Source: Bordetella parapertussis (lineage in GTDB: Bacteria; Acidobacteriota; Terriglobia; Bryobacterales; Bryobacteraceae). From it: a stretch of DNA of 64,000 nt. Below the pieces are notes generated by a model that was given only the letters and a program-made list of their open reading frames with translations, made no database searches and was not told the origin of the DNA. Shown piece by piece: positions 62,762-64,000 of the stretch (positions are counted from its first letter, which is position 1; each line of letters opens with the position of its first letter). The position numbers were made by a program, and so were the translations under genes. The stretch spans positions 1-64,000 of the forward strand of contig CALQCC020000023.1 of the NCBI GenBank assembly GCA_943328975.2, in the 5' to 3' direction.

Positions 62762-64000
62762 ACGAAAACTTCCAACGTCCGTAACCCTGATTATTTCCAC
62801 CGTGTCGTGGACTGCCAGTGGGCTTGTCCGGCGCACACGAATGTTCCGCACTACATCCGCCTGATCGCGCAGGGCAAGTACACCGAGGCGTACATGGTGA
62901 ACCGGGAATCGAATGTGTTTCCGGCGATTCTGGGGCGCACTTGCGATCGGCCTTGCGAGCCGGCTTGTCGACGCGGGAGGCTGGAGCCGAATCCTGTCGC
63001 GATCTGCCGCCTGAAGCGCGTGGCTGCGGATTTGAAGGGCGAGATCTCGCATCTGCTGCCGAAACCTCCGGCAAAATCGAATGGCAAGCGCGTGGCGCTG
63101 ATCGGCGCAGGGCCGGCTTCGCTCACCGTTGCGAATGATCTGCGGCCGCTGGGCTACGAAGTCACGATCTTCGAGAAGCAGAGTAAGCCGGGCGGGCTGA
63201 TGCGCACCAACATCCCGTCGTTCCGGTTGCCGGAGCACGTGCTGGATGAAGAGGTTGGCGTAATTCTCGACATGGGGTGCGAGATTCACTACAACTCGCC
63301 GGTGACGAGCTTGCAGTCGCTGATGGGGCGGGGCTACGACGGAGTGTTTGTGGGTACGGGCGCGCCGCGCGGCAAGGAACTCGATCTGCCGGGACGGCAT
63401 GAGACGGATCGTATCCATCTTGGGATCGACTGGCTGGAGTCGGTGGCGTTTGGGCATGTAGACAAGATCGGCGAGCGGGTCCTGATCATCGGCGTGGGAA
63501 ATACGGCGATGGATTGTTGTCGGTCATCTAGAAGGCTTGGCGGCAAGGACATTCGAGTGATGGCGCGGCGACCGCGCGAATACTTCAAGGCCTCGCCGTG
63601 GGAATTGGAGGATGCCGAAGAAGAGGGCATCCACATCACCATCAATCACGCGCCGAAGCGGTTCGTGGTCGAAGGCGGCGTGTTGAAGGGGATGGAATTC
63701 GAACGGCTCGCATGGGACGCGGACGCCAAGAAGTCAACCGTGGTCGAGACGGTGTTCATTCCGGCGGACGACGTCATTCTCGCGATCGGGCAGGAGAACG
63801 CGTTCCCGTGGATCGAGCGCGATCTGGGCGTCGAGTTCGACAAGTGGGGCATGCCGGTGGTGAACGAAGTCACGTTCCAGTCGACACTGCCTGCGGTCTT
63901 CTTTGGAGGCGATGCGGCGTTCGGACCCAAGAACATTATCTGGGCGGTGGCGCAGGGGCATCAGGCGGCGATTTCGATTCATCATCACTGCGAAGGGATT
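62762..64000 (+). CDS. GltD-like FAD/NAD(P) oxidoreductase, partial, ACG start
   Basis: The frame is open to the window end (413 codons seen). The first 90 residues carry the FeS domain of glutamate-synthase-small-subunit-like enzymes: VDCQWACPAHTNVPHYIRL and GRTCDRPCEPACRRG. An FAD motif (VALIGAGPASLTVANDL, then EKQSKPGGLM) and an NAD(P) motif (LIIGVGNTAMDCC) follow, with VILAIGQE and FFGGDAAFGPKNIIWA late. No ATG, GTG or TTG lies between the upstream stop (62702-62704) and the conserved KTSNVRNPDYFHR. An AGGGGAG site sits 6 bases before ACG 62762, so ACG is the best start. A GTG 36 bp in would cut the conserved N-terminus. Confidence 0.85.

Overview
The window is GC-rich, gene-dense bacterial DNA. 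Its content fits an acidobacterium of the Bryobacterales/Solibacter type: several DUF4159 proteins, two DUF6152 proteins, a MoxR/DUF58/BatA block, a DUF4175-like protein with Gln/Gly-rich linkers, and a secreted protein family typical of that group. The taxonomic placement is an inference from gene content; no rRNA gene is present.

Layout. (1) 1-2080 is the edge of an integrated element. It holds the 3' end of an IS21-type istB, the IS right end inserted into a tyrosine-recombinase gene (fragment left at 334-523, minus), a divergent promoter with two direct repeats, a small basic protein, an intact tyrosine recombinase, and a tRNA-Val(CAC) whose 3' end faces the recombinase and is the likely integration site. 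(2) 2143-8184 is core-like: uppP, ftsK, a thioredoxin-like protein, an OYE-family reductase, a DUF6152 protein and an AlkD-like HEAT protein. (3) 8066-29389 is one 21-kb block read entirely on the minus strand. It encodes two tandem CpaE/MinD-like ATPases, five DUF4159 paralogues, a VWA/GATase-like membrane protein, a caspase-fold protein that seems to lack its catalytic Cys, a TPR-gluzincin protein, MoxR, DUF58, BatA-VWA and a 1286-aa DUF4175-like protein. rpsU and an RRM gene sit inside it. (4) 29464-35219 holds cstA with its small YbdD/YjiX-type partner, a small secreted protein, a secreted amidohydrolase, a small membrane protein, an FRG-domain protein and a methyltransferase. (5) 35247-37744 is an SGNH/MBOAT O-acetylation pair (minus). 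(6) 38186-42836 holds a secreted protein of unknown function, a phosphodiesterase and larB. (7) 42838-47480 (minus) holds surE, DUF6152, two related secreted proteins, an amidase and a membrane protein. (8) 47525-56253 (plus) holds an SDR-DUF2867 protein, DUF2878, FmdB, a cytochrome c, DedA, PadR with its membrane partner, and an XdhC/MocA-like/AsmA operon. (9) 56352-64000 holds an aminotransferase and a lytic transglycosylase (minus), then a secreted protein, an Rrf2 regulator with cysK, DUF937, a small membrane protein and a GltD-like oxidoreductase that appears to start at ACG and runs off the window.

The strongest candidate for an undescribed system is the minus-strand block. A MoxR chaperone AAA+ ATPase with three VWA/DUF58-type partners is linked to amidotransferase-fold, caspase-fold and metallopeptidase-fold proteins and to five DUF4159 copies. 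Nearly all products carry a signal peptide or membrane anchor. I infer an envelope-located MoxR-VWA assembly with DUF4159 proteins as exported partners; no biochemical role can be read from the sequence.
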